A stretch of 64,000 nucleotides of DNA. Origin: an uncultured Eubacteriales bacterium (GTDB lineage Bacteria; Bacillota; Clostridia; Oscillospirales; Acutalibacteraceae). Below, piece by piece: positions 32,315-41,951 of this stretch. The DNA lies in contig CAKSHH010000007.1 in the NCBI GenBank assembly GCA_934456435.1, forward strand, positions 1 through 64,000, read 5' to 3'. The position numbers and the translations under genes were made by a program. Numbering within the stretch: the stretch's first letter is position 1; each line of letters starts with the position of its first letter. A model generated the notes under the pieces. The model was not told where the DNA came from, ran no database searches, and was given only the letters and a program-made list of their open reading frames with translations.

Positions 32315-34828
32315 TCACTTAATCAAATTCTCATAAACCTCGTCCGTGATGCAATATGTTGCGATCGTGCCGTCGTTAAAGGTTATCTCGGCGATTCTGT
32401 AATCGTTGCCGCAGAAGCCGTAAAGGAAACAGTTGTCAAGCACCTTTTGAATGGTCGATTTGTTTGTGATCTCGTTATTCACATAGGCCGCAAACAAATG
32501 GCTGTCGGTCTCCATATAGAGTTCCGCTTCTCTGTCCGCCCACGCAATGTTCTCATAGTTGCTGTATCCTGCTGTGAACAGTGGCAGAACATCGGTGTTT
32601 TTCCTGTTTCTCAGCTCCGACTTTGTCGCCAGCTTCATGCTCTTGACATCGTCAGCCGTGATGCTCGTCTCAAAATACTTTATATATCCCTTTTCAGTGA
32701 GATACTTTATTGTGTTCGTCATCGACTTTGTAACAACAAAGGACTTCGGCGTATCGTTCATAGCGGTTACTGTCAGATCATCCTTCTTTGAGTTTTCCTC
32801 TATCTTCTTGAGTACCACTGCCAATTCATCGGAAATCTCTCCGGTTTTTTCGTTTATCAAATCTCCGTTTTCGTCCCTGTAATAGCCGTCATATTCGACA
32901 CCGGAAGCCGCATCGCTGAAGCCGAAGCTGATAACGCCCAGCTCATCCTCAGGCTTGTGGAAGAAAATGTCGTTTGCGCTCTGATTTTCAAGGTCGGCTA
33001 TTACCGCCTTTTTCAGCTCATCTGTAACTATCTCACAGCGATGAGCCTTTTTGAGGTGCTTGGAATACAGGAAGAAAATATTTGCCGGATTTTCTTCCGA
33101 AGAAACAGAGGACAAATCATAACCGCCAGCCACGCCGTCATTGCTGTCAAAATAAGTACTTACAAGGCTTTTTATGACCTCGGTATCGCCCAGTCCCATG
33201 ATCTGCTTTGCGTTTTCTTCGGTTGTGTCGGCATAATAACGCTTAACCGTCTTTCCGTTTTTGAGAGTGTATTTTATCTCAAAATTCAGCGCGCAGGCGT
33301 CGGAGGCGTTGTCCTTTATACGTCCGTCCTCAACGAAGTTTTTGTGAATAGAAATAATCTTTTCGATCTGAGCCTTATCCTCAACGGTATACGAGGGATA
33401 GGTTGATTCCTGGGAGCCGTAGCCCGTCATGATTATATCCCTTCCGCCGGAATTGCTGATTCCGCGATAAGATCTCATATCAACATAGCCGTATTTCGGA
33501 GCGCGATGCACGGCGTTGCTGTCGTTCACCTCGCTGTAAGGATTTGCGATCGCAGTCGAAAACTCGATTGACGCAACGTCCTCGGCATCGGGAACTCTCG
33601 ACGAATAGCCGAAGAGTCCGGTTGAGAATATCACGGTGATTATCGCGATCGCGGCAATGCACGCCGGCACTCTTTTGATCATGGATTTCAGTATCAGCCT
33701 GCGCTTGTATCCGAACACCATCTTGAACACAAAGTAGGGCACGATGAAAAATCCTACCGAGTAAAGGAAGGTAAGGAAGCTTCCCTTTGTGATGTCAAAT
33801 GAGCTGTCAACAATGCTGTACATTCCGAACTCCGCGACATACAGTCCCGCCATAACCGCGCAGATCTCATTGAGTCCTCTTGCCCTGCCGAACGAACCGC
33901 TGATTTCGTTCCTGCGCTTTGGAAACGCAAGGTAAGCGATCACGAAAATAACCGCGGCATAGACAAAGTCCATAATTGCGCCCGAAAAATCGAAAACTGT
34001 GAGGTTATAAAACGGCGTGCCGTCTTGGTTAAAGGTGAAATACTGCTGGAATACGCCGATAAAGGTTTCGTTCATCGTGTCTTCATACATATCGGGTATA
34101 CTGTATTTCGCCGAATCCGTATATCCGAACATATACAAATACGGGTTAAAGAAATTCCACTTTCCCTCATAAACATTTATTCCGCCGAGGGTGTAGAAGC
34201 CTCTCATCGTGCCGAACATTGCGCCTGCCACCATCGGGAACACGGCGATTATTGCCGTGAATATCAAGCCCTCGACAATGTTGCCGGAATATGCAATCGA
34301 CGCCGATGTCACGGTAAACGCGAGCGTGTATATTCCAATGAAGCACACCACAAAGTAAACCGCCATTTTTATAAGGGCAGCCGTCGGCGCATAGCCTGAG
34401 CAGAACACCGCCAGAAGCTCGAAAAATGCCGCTATGATAACCGCCGCATAGAACGGGACGATTCCCGCGAGGTAATTGGCAAGGAAAATCTTTTTTCTGC
34501 TGAGTCCGAGCGAGAAAACAACATTGCATTGCTTCTTGCTCTGAGTGAACGAGAAGAGCACTATGCCTGCTATAACTCCGCAGAGCACGAGCAAAACGGC
34601 AATCACTCCGTCAATATCAAACAGACCGTTCCAGAAAAAGCCGAAGTATTTATCTTTGATAAAACGTGTTCCGTCAAGCACCGGATCACGGCTGTTGACT
34701 CTGTTGTAATTGTCGATTGTTTGAAAAAACAAATATATAAAAGTAATTATGGGAATGAAGCAGACCCTTTTGCTTGAACGCCTGAGCAGCGCCGAGAACG
34801 GATCCGCCGCAGTCTTCCTGAATTTCAT
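32315..34828 (-). CDS. ABC-2-type transporter permease, large, second copy
   Basis: An 837-aa membrane protein. Residues 1-400 have about eight membrane helices and include the QSKKQCNVVFSLGLSRKKIFLANYL segment, typical of permeases of the YtrC/D or bacitracin-type class. One more helix near 385-405 is followed by roughly 430 extracytoplasmic residues. It is a clear paralogue of 34841-37189 (shared VFSTGLFGYS, HKPEDELGVI). Both share the single ATPase upstream. Last gene of the operon. Confidence 0.8.
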   Translation of the reverse strand: MKFRKTAADPFSALLRRSSKRVCFIPIITFIYLFFQTIDNYNRVNSRDPVLDGTRFIKDKYFGFFWNGLFDIDGVIAVLLVLCGVIAGIVLFSFTQSKKQCNVVFSLGLSRKKIFLANYLAGIVPFYAAVIIAAFFELLAVFCSGYAPTAALIKMAVYFVVCFIGIYTLAFTVTSASIAYSGNIVEGLIFTAIIAVFPMVAGAMFGTMRGFYTLGGINVYEGKWNFFNPYLYMFGYTDSAKYSIPDMYEDTMNETFIGVFQQYFTFNQDGTPFYNLTVFDFSGAIMDFVYAAVIFVIAYLAFPKRRNEISGSFGRARGLNEICAVMAGLYVAEFGMYSIVDSSFDITKGSFLTFLYSVGFFIVPYFVFKMVFGYKRRLILKSMIKRVPACIAAIAIITVIFSTGLFGYSSRVPDAEDVASIEFSTAIANPYSEVNDSNAVHRAPKYGYVDMRSYRGISNSGGRDIIMTGYGSQESTYPSYTVEDKAQIEKIISIHKNFVEDGRIKDNASDACALNFEIKYTLKNGKTVKRYYADTTEENAKQIMGLGDTEVIKSLVSTYFDSNDGVAGGYDLSSVSSEENPANIFFLYSKHLKKAHRCEIVTDELKKAVIADLENQSANDIFFHKPEDELGVISFGFSDAASGVEYDGYYRDENGDLINEKTGEISDELAVVLKKIEENSKKDDLTVTAMNDTPKSFVVTKSMTNTIKYLTEKGYIKYFETSITADDVKSMKLATKSELRNRKNTDVLPLFTAGYSNYENIAWADREAELYMETDSHLFAAYVNNEITNKSTIQKVLDNCFLYGFCGNDYRIAEITFNDGTIATYCITDEVYENLIK

Positions 34829-34840
34829 AGTCTTCCCTCC

Positions 34841-37189
34841 TTAGTTTTTAACCAGCCTGTTGTAAACGTCCGCATTCACGGCATAGGTCGCGATTGAGCC
34901 GTCGTTGTATGTGACCTCAGCCACACGGTCGTCGTTGCCGTTGTAGCCGTAGAGCAGGGCGTTATTCAGAACAGTCTGAATGGTGTCTTTATCCGTAATT
35001 GAGCTGCTGACATGATTTGCAAACGCATGATTGTATTGCTCTCGTTCTTTTTCGGACATTTCAACCTCTTGGGCGCAGGCATAGCCCGACGTGAAGAGAG
35101 GAAGCATATCCGCGTTTTTCTTTCCGACAGCCTCGGCTCTCGTTGCAAATTTAATCTTTTGCACGTCGTCAGCCGTGACGTTGGATTTTAAATACTGCAT
35201 AAGGTTGTTGTCGGCAAGGTACTTGATTATGTTCTTCATATCCTTGGTGACAACAATGCACTTATTCGATGAAAGCGAAAGGCTCATGTTCGTGATATTT
35301 TTTTGACCGACGAGCTTTTTTTCGGCTGTGTCTGTAACAGTTCCGCTCAGACCATCTTTTTCAACATTGAGCTCTATATTCTTTGGGAAGAATATAACTC
35401 CAAGCTCGTCTTCGGGCTTGTGGAAAAAGATTTGTTGTGCGCTCTGCTCATTAAAGTCGTCAAAAACGGCTTTCATTAAGTCGTGGTCAACGTCGTCCAC
35501 ATACCTGCAGTTTTTGAAGTCCTTGGAAACCAGACAGAAGCCGTCACGATACTCGGAAGCATTTGCCATTATCGTTGTATCGGACTGATAATAGAAATAT
35601 TCCTTCAGATCCTTTTTGAACTCCTCAAGGTCGTTGAGTCCGAGCGCTTTCATCGCGCTTTCGGTGCTCATCGTGCTGTAACGGCGGCTCACTGTTGCGC
35701 CGTTTTTGAGAGTGTAACTAATCAGGATGTTGTAACCGCAGACATTGTCGGCGTCCTGTTTGAGCCTGCCCTCTTTGGCAAGAGACTTGTGAACCTCAAT
35801 GATCTTTTCCAGTTCTCCGTCATCCAGGATAACATACTGCGGCATATAGCAGTCATACCCCTCCGAGCCGCCGAGAAGCGCATCCATAAAATCGAGTTCG
35901 GGCAGCATATCCACGCTTGTCTGTGAAACGTAGCCGTAAATTTCCTCGCTTTTAGAAATCAATTCCTTGTCTGCCATTATATAAGGACTTAAAATTTCCA
36001 TCGAAATCTCGGCATACCTGACGCTTTCGACATCGGGTACATAAGCGGAATAGCCGAAAAGTCCCGTCGAAAAAATACCTGCCGTCACTGCAAACGCTGC
36101 CGCATAGGCAACGATTCTTTTCGCCGATCGCTTCATCTCTTTCATTCGTTTGCTGCTGAAAATAAATTTAAAAATCAGGTAAGCAAGCGCAAATGATACA
36201 ATAAATGAAACGAATGCTACTACGGCTATGCTGTGGCTGTCTGCCCTGCTTACGGTAATGGCGGTTGTTCCGGCATAGAAGCCGACCATTGCGCCGCATA
36301 TTTCGTTAAGCCCCTTAGCTTTGCCGAAATAGCCGCTGATCTCATTCTTGCGCTTCGGAAACCTCAGGTAAGCTATTGCGAAAATTATTATCGAATAAAC
36401 GAAGCACATTATTGAGCCCGACCAGTCGTAAATGCCGAATCTTGAGATATCATAATATACCCATCTCAGCATTTCCGACGCGATATCGCCCTCTCCGCCG
36501 GGCAAAAAGCCCAATGCAAAGAATGGATAAAAGAAGTTCCATTCTCCGCCGTAAAGAAGACCGCCGCCGTGGGTATAAATGCCGGTCATACGGTTAAAGA
36601 AGCTGTAAAGGTAATCGGTGAAAAGTGCGATCACAACGGAAAAAACTCCGGCTTCTATGATGTTTCCCGAAAAAGCCATTGCTGCCGACACCACCGTAAA
36701 AGTGAGGACGTAGGTTGCGATCATACTGATTACCGTAAGCAATGCGAAGTGGATCGTCGGGAACTGAACGGTGTAGCCGGCGATCAGGTCGGCAAGGATT
36801 TCAACGACTGCCGAAAATATCACTGCGACCGCAAACGGAGCGATTCCGCCGAGGTACTTCGCAAGAAATATCTTTCTGCGGCTCAAGCCGAGCGAGAAAA
36901 CAACGTTGCTCTGCTTCTTGACCTGCGTAAACCTGAACAGCGCGACCGCCGAAATAATTGCGAAAATAACTACAACAATTCCAACGATTGCGTCCACAAG
37001 AATGGCATCCCAGAAATATCCGTGTACATCATGCCATTTGCCCGAACCGTTCACGGCTTCGGGAATAACCTCAAGCAATGTGGTGGAAATAAGTATAATA
37101 AGCGTCACTATCGGGACAAATCGGGATTTTTTCACCGAATCCCAAAACATTGACGCAAAGGGATTACGAGAAGATTTTTTCAAAGTCAT
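34841..37189 (-). CDS. ABC-2-type transporter permease, large, first copy
   Basis: A 782-aa membrane protein with the same architecture as the next gene: eight or so helices, the SNVVFSLGLSRRKIFLAKYL segment, then a large outside domain of about 380 residues ending in an NGNDDRVAEVTYNDGS-like motif. Start 37189 has GGAGGA at correct spacing and overlaps the ATPase gene by 26 nt. Two unequal permeases suggest a heterodimer; this is inference. Confidence 0.8.
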   Translation of the reverse strand: MTLKKSSRNPFASMFWDSVKKSRFVPIVTLIILISTTLLEVIPEAVNGSGKWHDVHGYFWDAILVDAIVGIVVVIFAIISAVALFRFTQVKKQSNVVFSLGLSRRKIFLAKYLGGIAPFAVAVIFSAVVEILADLIAGYTVQFPTIHFALLTVISMIATYVLTFTVVSAAMAFSGNIIEAGVFSVVIALFTDYLYSFFNRMTGIYTHGGGLLYGGEWNFFYPFFALGFLPGGEGDIASEMLRWVYYDISRFGIYDWSGSIMCFVYSIIIFAIAYLRFPKRKNEISGYFGKAKGLNEICGAMVGFYAGTTAITVSRADSHSIAVVAFVSFIVSFALAYLIFKFIFSSKRMKEMKRSAKRIVAYAAAFAVTAGIFSTGLFGYSAYVPDVESVRYAEISMEILSPYIMADKELISKSEEIYGYVSQTSVDMLPELDFMDALLGGSEGYDCYMPQYVILDDGELEKIIEVHKSLAKEGRLKQDADNVCGYNILISYTLKNGATVSRRYSTMSTESAMKALGLNDLEEFKKDLKEYFYYQSDTTIMANASEYRDGFCLVSKDFKNCRYVDDVDHDLMKAVFDDFNEQSAQQIFFHKPEDELGVIFFPKNIELNVEKDGLSGTVTDTAEKKLVGQKNITNMSLSLSSNKCIVVTKDMKNIIKYLADNNLMQYLKSNVTADDVQKIKFATRAEAVGKKNADMLPLFTSGYACAQEVEMSEKEREQYNHAFANHVSSSITDKDTIQTVLNNALLYGYNGNDDRVAEVTYNDGSIATYAVNADVYNRLVKN

Positions 37190-38063
37190 AATCCGTGTCC
37201 TCCATCTCTTCGAGGAAAATTTCTTCGAGCGAAAGCGGGAAGCGTTCACAGAGAACAGGATCAAGCGAATTGATAACCGCCTGCGCTTTCTCTACATTTT
37301 CCGAAACGGTAAAGGTGATTATTTTGCCATCCTTTTTGAAATTTTTGAGCTTTAAATCTCCGAAAGCTTCGCGGTCAAGCTCATCCTTGAACGCAAGGCG
37401 GAACTTGCAGCGGCTGCCGTTCATATCGTCAACGGCGCAGTCCATTGCAATCGTCTGTCCGTTGATGAGTGCGATGTGGTCGCACATATCAGCAAGCTCA
37501 TGGAGGTTGTGAGATGAAATGATTATCGAACATTCCTTTTCAGCCATGTAGTCAAGGAGTATTTTCTTCGTAAGATTCCTCTTTGCCGGATCAAGTCCGT
37601 CGAACGATTCGTCAAGAAGAATTACCTTCGGCAGGCACGAAAGTCCGAGTATCATTTCCGCCTGTCTCTGCATTCCCTTTGAAAAACCGATGAGCTTTTT
37701 CTTCGGGTCGAGACCGAAAAGACCCGTCAGCTTTTTGAAGGTATCCATACAGAAATTCGGGTGAAAGCCCTTGTAATAATTCGCCATGCTGTTCATTGAC
37801 GAGCCGAGGGCGAAGTATATATCGTCGGGAACATAGAAGAGATCGGTTTTGAGCTCAGGGTGCTCAAAAAGGCTCTGCCCGTTCAGCCTGACGTCGCCGC
37901 TGTCGGGCAGATAGACGCCTGCGATAATTTTCAAGAGCGTGGTTTTACCCGCGCCGTTGTAGCCGACAAGTCCGTAAAGCGACGATTCATTGACCGAGAA
38001 CGAAAGGTTCTTGATCGCCGTGTAGTCATCAAAGGATTTTGTTATGTTAGTTATCTCAATCAT
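37164..38063 (-). CDS. ABC transporter ATP-binding protein (YtrB-like)
   Basis: A 299-aa ATPase with Walker A GYNGAGKTTLLK, signature FSKGMQRQ and Walker B VILLDESFDGLDP. The longer C-terminal tail is as in YtrB-type ATPases. It powers the permease pair encoded next. The start overlaps the regulator stop (ATGA at 38060-38063). Cytosolic, membrane-associated. Confidence 0.92.
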   Translation of the reverse strand: MIEITNITKSFDDYTAIKNLSFSVNESSLYGLVGYNGAGKTTLLKIIAGVYLPDSGDVRLNGQSLFEHPELKTDLFYVPDDIYFALGSSMNSMANYYKGFHPNFCMDTFKKLTGLFGLDPKKKLIGFSKGMQRQAEMILGLSCLPKVILLDESFDGLDPAKRNLTKKILLDYMAEKECSIIISSHNLHELADMCDHIALINGQTIAMDCAVDDMNGSRCKFRLAFKDELDREAFGDLKLKNFKKDGKIITFTVSENVEKAQAVINSLDPVLCERFPLSLEEIFLEEMEDTDYDFEKIFS

Positions 38064-38434
38064 TTTGTTTTTTCCTCCTCATAAATCTTGTTGATAAGCT
38101 CAATCAGAGAATCCCTGCCGACTCCCTTTGACTTGAGCGAGCGAAGATCGGGTTCAATGTCCTTGAGAGCCTTTTCGGCTATCGAAGTGTTGTCTGCGGC
38201 ATCGGAGGAAACGAAACTTCCCCTGCCGACAAGGGAATAAATTACTCCCTCATCCTCAAGATCCGCGAATGCACGCTTGACCGTGTTGACATTGATTCCC
38301 GTCTGAAACGAAACCGACCTGATAGACGGGAGCTGTTCGTCCGCCTTGTAAATGCCAAGGCGAATACACGTTATCAGTTGGTTCTTGATTTGTTCGTAGA
38401 TTGGGATCCTGCTCCTGGAATCAATCTCAAACAT
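38060..38434 (-). CDS. GntR-family regulator, YtrA type
   Basis: A 124-aa regulator with an N-terminal winged helix (PIYEQIKNQL, LPSIRSVS, NVNTVKRAF) and only a short C-terminal dimerisation segment, the hallmark of the YtrA subgroup. Members repress nearby ABC transporter operons and respond to cell-envelope stress. Start 38434 has AAGGTGA. A perfect palindrome overlapping the promoter directly upstream is the likely operator, so autoregulation is expected. Confidence 0.9.
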   Translation of the reverse strand: MFEIDSRSRIPIYEQIKNQLITCIRLGIYKADEQLPSIRSVSFQTGINVNTVKRAFADLEDEGVIYSLVGRGSFVSSDAADNTSIAEKALKDIEPDLRSLKSKGVGRDSLIELINKIYEEEKTK

Positions 38435-38459
38435 GGTATCACCTTCTTTCGGGCGTGTT

Positions 38460-38486
38460 AAGTGTGATATCTGTACTATCACACTT
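38460..38486. promoter_or_regulatory. YtrA-type operator
   Basis: AAGTGTGATA, 7-nt spacer, TATCACACTT: a perfect 10-bp inverted repeat. It begins 2 nt downstream of the -10 box, so a bound regulator would cover the transcription start. Confidence 0.82.
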
Positions 38487-38488
38487 GC

Positions 38489-38517
38489 ATAATATCATTG
38501 ATTTTCCTTTTTGTCAA
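38489..38517 (-). promoter_or_regulatory. Promoter of the GntR-ABC operon
   Basis: Minus strand TTGACA, 17-nt spacer, TATTAT, adjacent to the operator. Confidence 0.85.
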
Positions 38518-38560
38518 TAGTTTTCCTGTAATTTTTTGCGGTTATTTTTTACCTTTAGTT

Positions 38561-38633
38561 CAATGCCGTCACCACAGTCTACGGTTTGGGCTTTATCAAA
38601 ACTCGTCGTAGGGCACGATGTCCACATCGTGCC
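38561..38633. repeat. Family A repeat, copy 5 (first palindrome decayed)
   Basis: The second half GGCACGATGTCCACATCGTGCC and the central CTACGGTTTGG...CGTAGGG are kept; the left palindrome is degraded. Confidence 0.65.
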
Positions 38634-38697
38634 GAAAATTTCTGCTGACTTTTCGTCTCCCCTGCACAGGTGCCAAAACAGTTTCAAAGATTTTCAC

Positions 38698-38725
38698 TTG
38701 ACATCAGGCGCGCTTTGACTATAAT
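38698..38725 (+). promoter_or_regulatory. Promoter of the DMT transporter gene
   Basis: TTGACA, 16-nt spacer, TATAAT. Confidence 0.75.
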
Positions 38726-38799
38726 AGTGTTGAAATTAAATTCACGGAAGTTAAGACACACCTATATCCAAAATCTATATTCGGAAACAGAGATTGTAT

Positions 38800-39669
38800 A
38801 TGGCAAAAATCAGTCAAAAATCAAAAGGCATAATCTATATCATGACGGCGGCGTTCGGCTTCGCCATGATGTCGCTTTTCGTCAAGCTGGCAGGCGATCT
38901 GCCGGCATTTCAGAAAGCTTTTTTCAGGAATTTCGTTGCGCTCATCTTCATATTTGTGATGATGATCCGCGAAAAAGTGAGCTTCATCCCGCCGAAAGAG
39001 CATATCCCCGACCTGTTGGGCAGAAGCTTTTTCGGCACAATGGGTCTGCTGTGTAATTTTTATGCGCTCGGCAAGCTCAATCTTTCCGATGCCAATATGC
39101 TCAACAAGCTTTCGCCGTTTTTTGCGATTATTTTTTCGATTTTCCTATTAAAAGAGAAGCCGAAAATCGCGCAGATCATCGGCGTTACGGTTGCGTTTAT
39201 CGGCAGTCTGTTCATCATCAAGCCCGGCTTTGACAATCCTCAGGTCTTCCCTGCGATTGCGGGACTTTTGGGCGGTATGGGCGCCGGCATCGCATACACC
39301 TTTGTGCGCCGACTCGGCAAAAAGCAGGAAAACAGCCGCCGAATCGTATTTTTCTTCTCGGCTTTTTCGTGCCTTTTGTGTCTGCCGTTTTTGATAATCG
39401 AATATCAGCAGATGAGCGCCTTACAGCTTCTTTATCTCATACTTGCCGGAACGTTCGCCTGCGTCGGACAGCTCGGCATCACGAAAGCATACATCTGCGC
39501 GCCCGCGAGGGAGATTTCCGTTTACGATTACACCCAGGTCATTTTCGCCGCCGCCCTCGGATTTTTCGTGTTCGGCGACATTCCCGATTGGCTCAGCATT
39601 CTCGGCTATATTCTGATTTGCGGCGCAGGAGTGGCAATGTTTTTCTACAACAAAAAACGAGCGGAATGA
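38800..39669 (+). CDS. DMT-superfamily (EamA) exporter
   Basis: A 289-aa membrane protein with ten predicted helices in two EamA halves (FGFAMMSLFVKL near the start; second half around TFACVGQLGITKAY). The family exports small metabolites; substrate unknown. ATG 38800 is chosen; a TTG two codons earlier is also possible and the ribosome binding site is weak. Followed at 60 nt by the HAD phosphatase gene. Confidence 0.85.
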   Translation: MAKISQKSKGIIYIMTAAFGFAMMSLFVKLAGDLPAFQKAFFRNFVALIFIFVMMIREKVSFIPPKEHIPDLLGRSFFGTMGLLCNFYALGKLNLSDANMLNKLSPFFAIIFSIFLLKEKPKIAQIIGVTVAFIGSLFIIKPGFDNPQVFPAIAGLLGGMGAGIAYTFVRRLGKKQENSRRIVFFFSAFSCLLCLPFLIIEYQQMSALQLLYLILAGTFACVGQLGITKAYICAPAREISVYDYTQVIFAAALGFFVFGDIPDWLSILGYILICGAGVAMFFYNKKRAE

Positions 39670-39729
39670 AAATGCTTTTCGGGTTGCATTTTTCTCCGCC
39701 CGTGCTATAATATCAAATCGGTGATACTT

Positions 39730-40386
39730 ATGAAATACAATACATATATTTTCGACCTTGACGGAACCCTGCTTGACACCTTGCAGGATCTTGCGAATGC
39801 CGTCAATTATGCAATGAGGGAAATGAACTATCCCGAACGCACCGTTGACGAGGTGCGCCGCTTTATCGGCAACGGCATAAGAATGTTGATTAAACGTGCC
39901 GTGCCGCAGGACATTTCAAGCGAGGATTACGACAAAACTCTTGCGGTTTTCACAGCCTATTATCTCGATCACATTGCCGACTGCACCCGTCCGTACAGCG
40001 GCATAACCGATGTAATAAAAAGCCTGAAGGCTCACGGCTGCAAGACTGCCGTTGTGTCCAACAAAGCGGACGAGGCGGCAAAAAAGGTTGTTGCGGACTT
40101 CTTCGGCGACATATTCGACCTTGTTGTCGGCAAAATGGATTGTTTTCCGTCAAAGCCTGCGCCCGATTCGGTGCTTTATGTTATCAAGGCGCTGGAAGCC
40201 GACAAGGAAAAGTGCGTTTATATCGGCGATTCCGAGGTTGACGTGCAGACGGCGCACAACTCAGGACTTCCCTGCGTCGGTGTAACCTGGGGCAACCGCG
40301 ATGTTTCGGAGCTGGTTGCGGCAGGAGCGGAACACATCGCAAATATTCCGTCGGACATTCTCAAAGAGACGGGAATTGAAAACTAA
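39730..40386 (+). CDS. HAD-family phosphatase (phosphoglycolate phosphatase-like)
   Basis: A 218-aa HAD hydrolase with nucleophile motif FDLDGTLLDT, middle VVSNKADE and late GDSEVDV for magnesium binding. Cap type C1, as in Gph and PpaX. The substrate could be phosphoglycolate or pyrophosphate. ATG 39730 is preferred over GTG 39721 because GGTGA precedes it. Confidence 0.87.
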   Translation: MKYNTYIFDLDGTLLDTLQDLANAVNYAMREMNYPERTVDEVRRFIGNGIRMLIKRAVPQDISSEDYDKTLAVFTAYYLDHIADCTRPYSGITDVIKSLKAHGCKTAVVSNKADEAAKKVVADFFGDIFDLVVGKMDCFPSKPAPDSVLYVIKALEADKEKCVYIGDSEVDVQTAHNSGLPCVGVTWGNRDVSELVAAGAEHIANIPSDILKETGIEN

Positions 40387-40397
40387 AACAGCATAAA

Positions 40398-40439
40398 AAC
40401 ACCCACAGCCTTTCGTGACTGTGGGTGTTGCTTATTTTT
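40398..40439. terminator. Terminator between convergent genes
   Basis: AACACCCACAG/CTGTGGGTGTT stem, loop of 10 nt, T-rich tail on the plus strand; on the minus strand a weaker run. Confidence 0.85.
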
Positions 40440-40827
40440 CACTTGTATTTTCAAAGAGAAACTCTCTGAATTTCTGCTTTTCCTCTTCGGACATGGTTCT
40501 GAATCTTCCGATGATCTGTTTTTCCTCAGGTCTGAGGTCCGTTATTTTTGAAAACGGCAGCTCCGGATCGTTCTCGTCCTCATTCTGCGGATCGTTCATT
40601 TTGATTTTTACATTTTCATCAAAGATGAGGTATTCAAGTCCGACATTGTATATATTCGCCAGCTTTCGCATAACGGGAAGCGGCGGACTCGACATGCCGG
40701 TCTCATACTTTGAAAATGATGATCTGCTCATATTGAGTATAAGTGCGACATCGTCCTGTGTCATCTTGAATTGTTTTCTTAAATCGCGCAGTTTTTTGCC
40801 CAATATCGGGTTTCCCATATCTCGCAT
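40432..40827 (-). CDS. XRE-family transcriptional regulator
   Basis: A 131-aa protein with an N-terminal helix-turn-helix (LRDLRKQFKMTQDDVALILNMS, then SSFSKYETG) and a short charged C-terminus ending in EEKQKFREFL. Start 40827 is supported by GGGGGGA and by the HTH lying right after it; frames further up run into the promoter of the divergent gene. Possible role in controlling neighbours; not determined. Confidence 0.82.
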   Translation of the reverse strand: MRDMGNPILGKKLRDLRKQFKMTQDDVALILNMSRSSFSKYETGMSSPPLPVMRKLANIYNVGLEYLIFDENVKIKMNDPQNEDENDPELPFSKITDLRPEEKQIIGRFRTMSEEEKQKFREFLFENTSEK

Positions 40828-40953
40828 ATATCCGTCCCCCCTTAAATGCTTATCTATCATAACACACATTTTTTCAAAAGTACAGATTAAATTTGCGAAA
40901 AAACATATTTTTTGACGAAATTTGCATAAAGACAAACATTTTTGACCCAATCG

Positions 40954-40982
40954 TTGCACATCGACATTCTTTGTGATATAAT
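40954..40982 (+). promoter_or_regulatory. Promoter of the NagD-like gene
   Basis: TTGCAC, 17-nt spacer, TATAAT. Confidence 0.7.
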
Positions 40983-41017
40983 AAATTGGTTTATCTGCAT
41001 TTCAGAGGGGACAAATT

Positions 41018-41809
41018 ATGATTGATAAAGAAATATTCAAAAATGTAAAATATTATGTTGCCGATCTCGACGGCACGGTATACCTCGGCAACGATCTTAT
41101 TGACGGCGCAAAGGAATTTTTCAATTTGGTTCGGGAGAACGGCAGGGATTTTTATTTCCTGACAAACAATTCGTCCAACAATTCAAAAGTGTGTTTGGAA
41201 AAGCTTGTGAAAATGGGCTTCCCCGTTCCCGAAGAAAAAATAATTGTCTCCACCCACGTTGCTATCAATTATATAAAAAAGAATTACCCCGGCAAAAGCG
41301 TATATCTGATCGGAAACAGCCGCCTGATTTATGACTTTGAGAGATCGGGTATTCCGATGACCCGGGAAATGCCCGACATTGTGGTGCTCGGACTTGACGA
41401 CACGCTCAACTACGAAAAAATCCGCAAGGGCTGTAACTACATTATCAAGGGCGCAAAATTCATCGTCACCCACCCCGACATCAAAGCCCCGATGGGCGAC
41501 GACTATATGCCCGACGCAGGCTCAATGATGGCTCTTTTCTCCACCTGCACGGGAGTTGAGCCTCTTGTTATGGGCAAGCCCGAAGTCTACACGGCGGACT
41601 ATCTCACCGAGTTGCTGAACTGCCGCCGCGACGAGATTTGTTTCATCGGCGATTCCCTTGCCGCGGACATCGCGCTCGGAGTGCGCCACGGAATGAAAAC
41701 CGCCTGTGTCCTCACCGGCGTCACGACCCCCGAAATATATGAAAAATCAGACATCAAGGCCGATGTCTGCGTCAATTCAATCAAGGACCTGTGTGAGATT
41801 TTCAGGTGA
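41018..41809 (+). CDS. HAD-IIA (NagD/AraL-like) phosphatase
   Basis: A 263-aa HAD hydrolase with the large C2 cap of the NagD group. Motifs: nucleophile ADLDGTVYLG (15-24), FLTNNSSNNS in the middle and a late CFIGDSLAADI. Likely dephosphorylates small sugar or nucleotide phosphates. GAGGGG ribosome binding site. Confidence 0.88.
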   Translation: MIDKEIFKNVKYYVADLDGTVYLGNDLIDGAKEFFNLVRENGRDFYFLTNNSSNNSKVCLEKLVKMGFPVPEEKIIVSTHVAINYIKKNYPGKSVYLIGNSRLIYDFERSGIPMTREMPDIVVLGLDDTLNYEKIRKGCNYIIKGAKFIVTHPDIKAPMGDDYMPDAGSMMALFSTCTGVEPLVMGKPEVYTADYLTELLNCRRDEICFIGDSLAADIALGVRHGMKTACVLTGVTTPEIYEKSDIKADVCVNSIKDLCEIFR

Positions 41810-41909
41810 AGTTCCTATTTAGCAATAACATATAGTTAAGCATAAACAGTTTACAGTCCGGAAAAAGCAACATAAACGGCTGTAATCCATATTTCCCACC
41901 CCGGTAAAC

Positions 41910-41951
41910 AGTCAGTTCGTAACCATCCTGACTATAAATAAAACTAAGGAG
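41910..41951 (+). ncRNA. Class-I preQ1 riboswitch
   Basis: P1 stem AGTCAG/CTGACT (41910-41915 with 41928-41933), a 12-nt loop TTCGTAACCATC, then the A-rich tail ATAAATAAAACTAAGGAG. This fits the smallest preQ1-I type, in which the tail folds back into the loop as a pseudoknot. The tail includes the ribosome binding site AAGGAG of queT, so binding of preQ1 should block translation. Confidence 0.87.
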
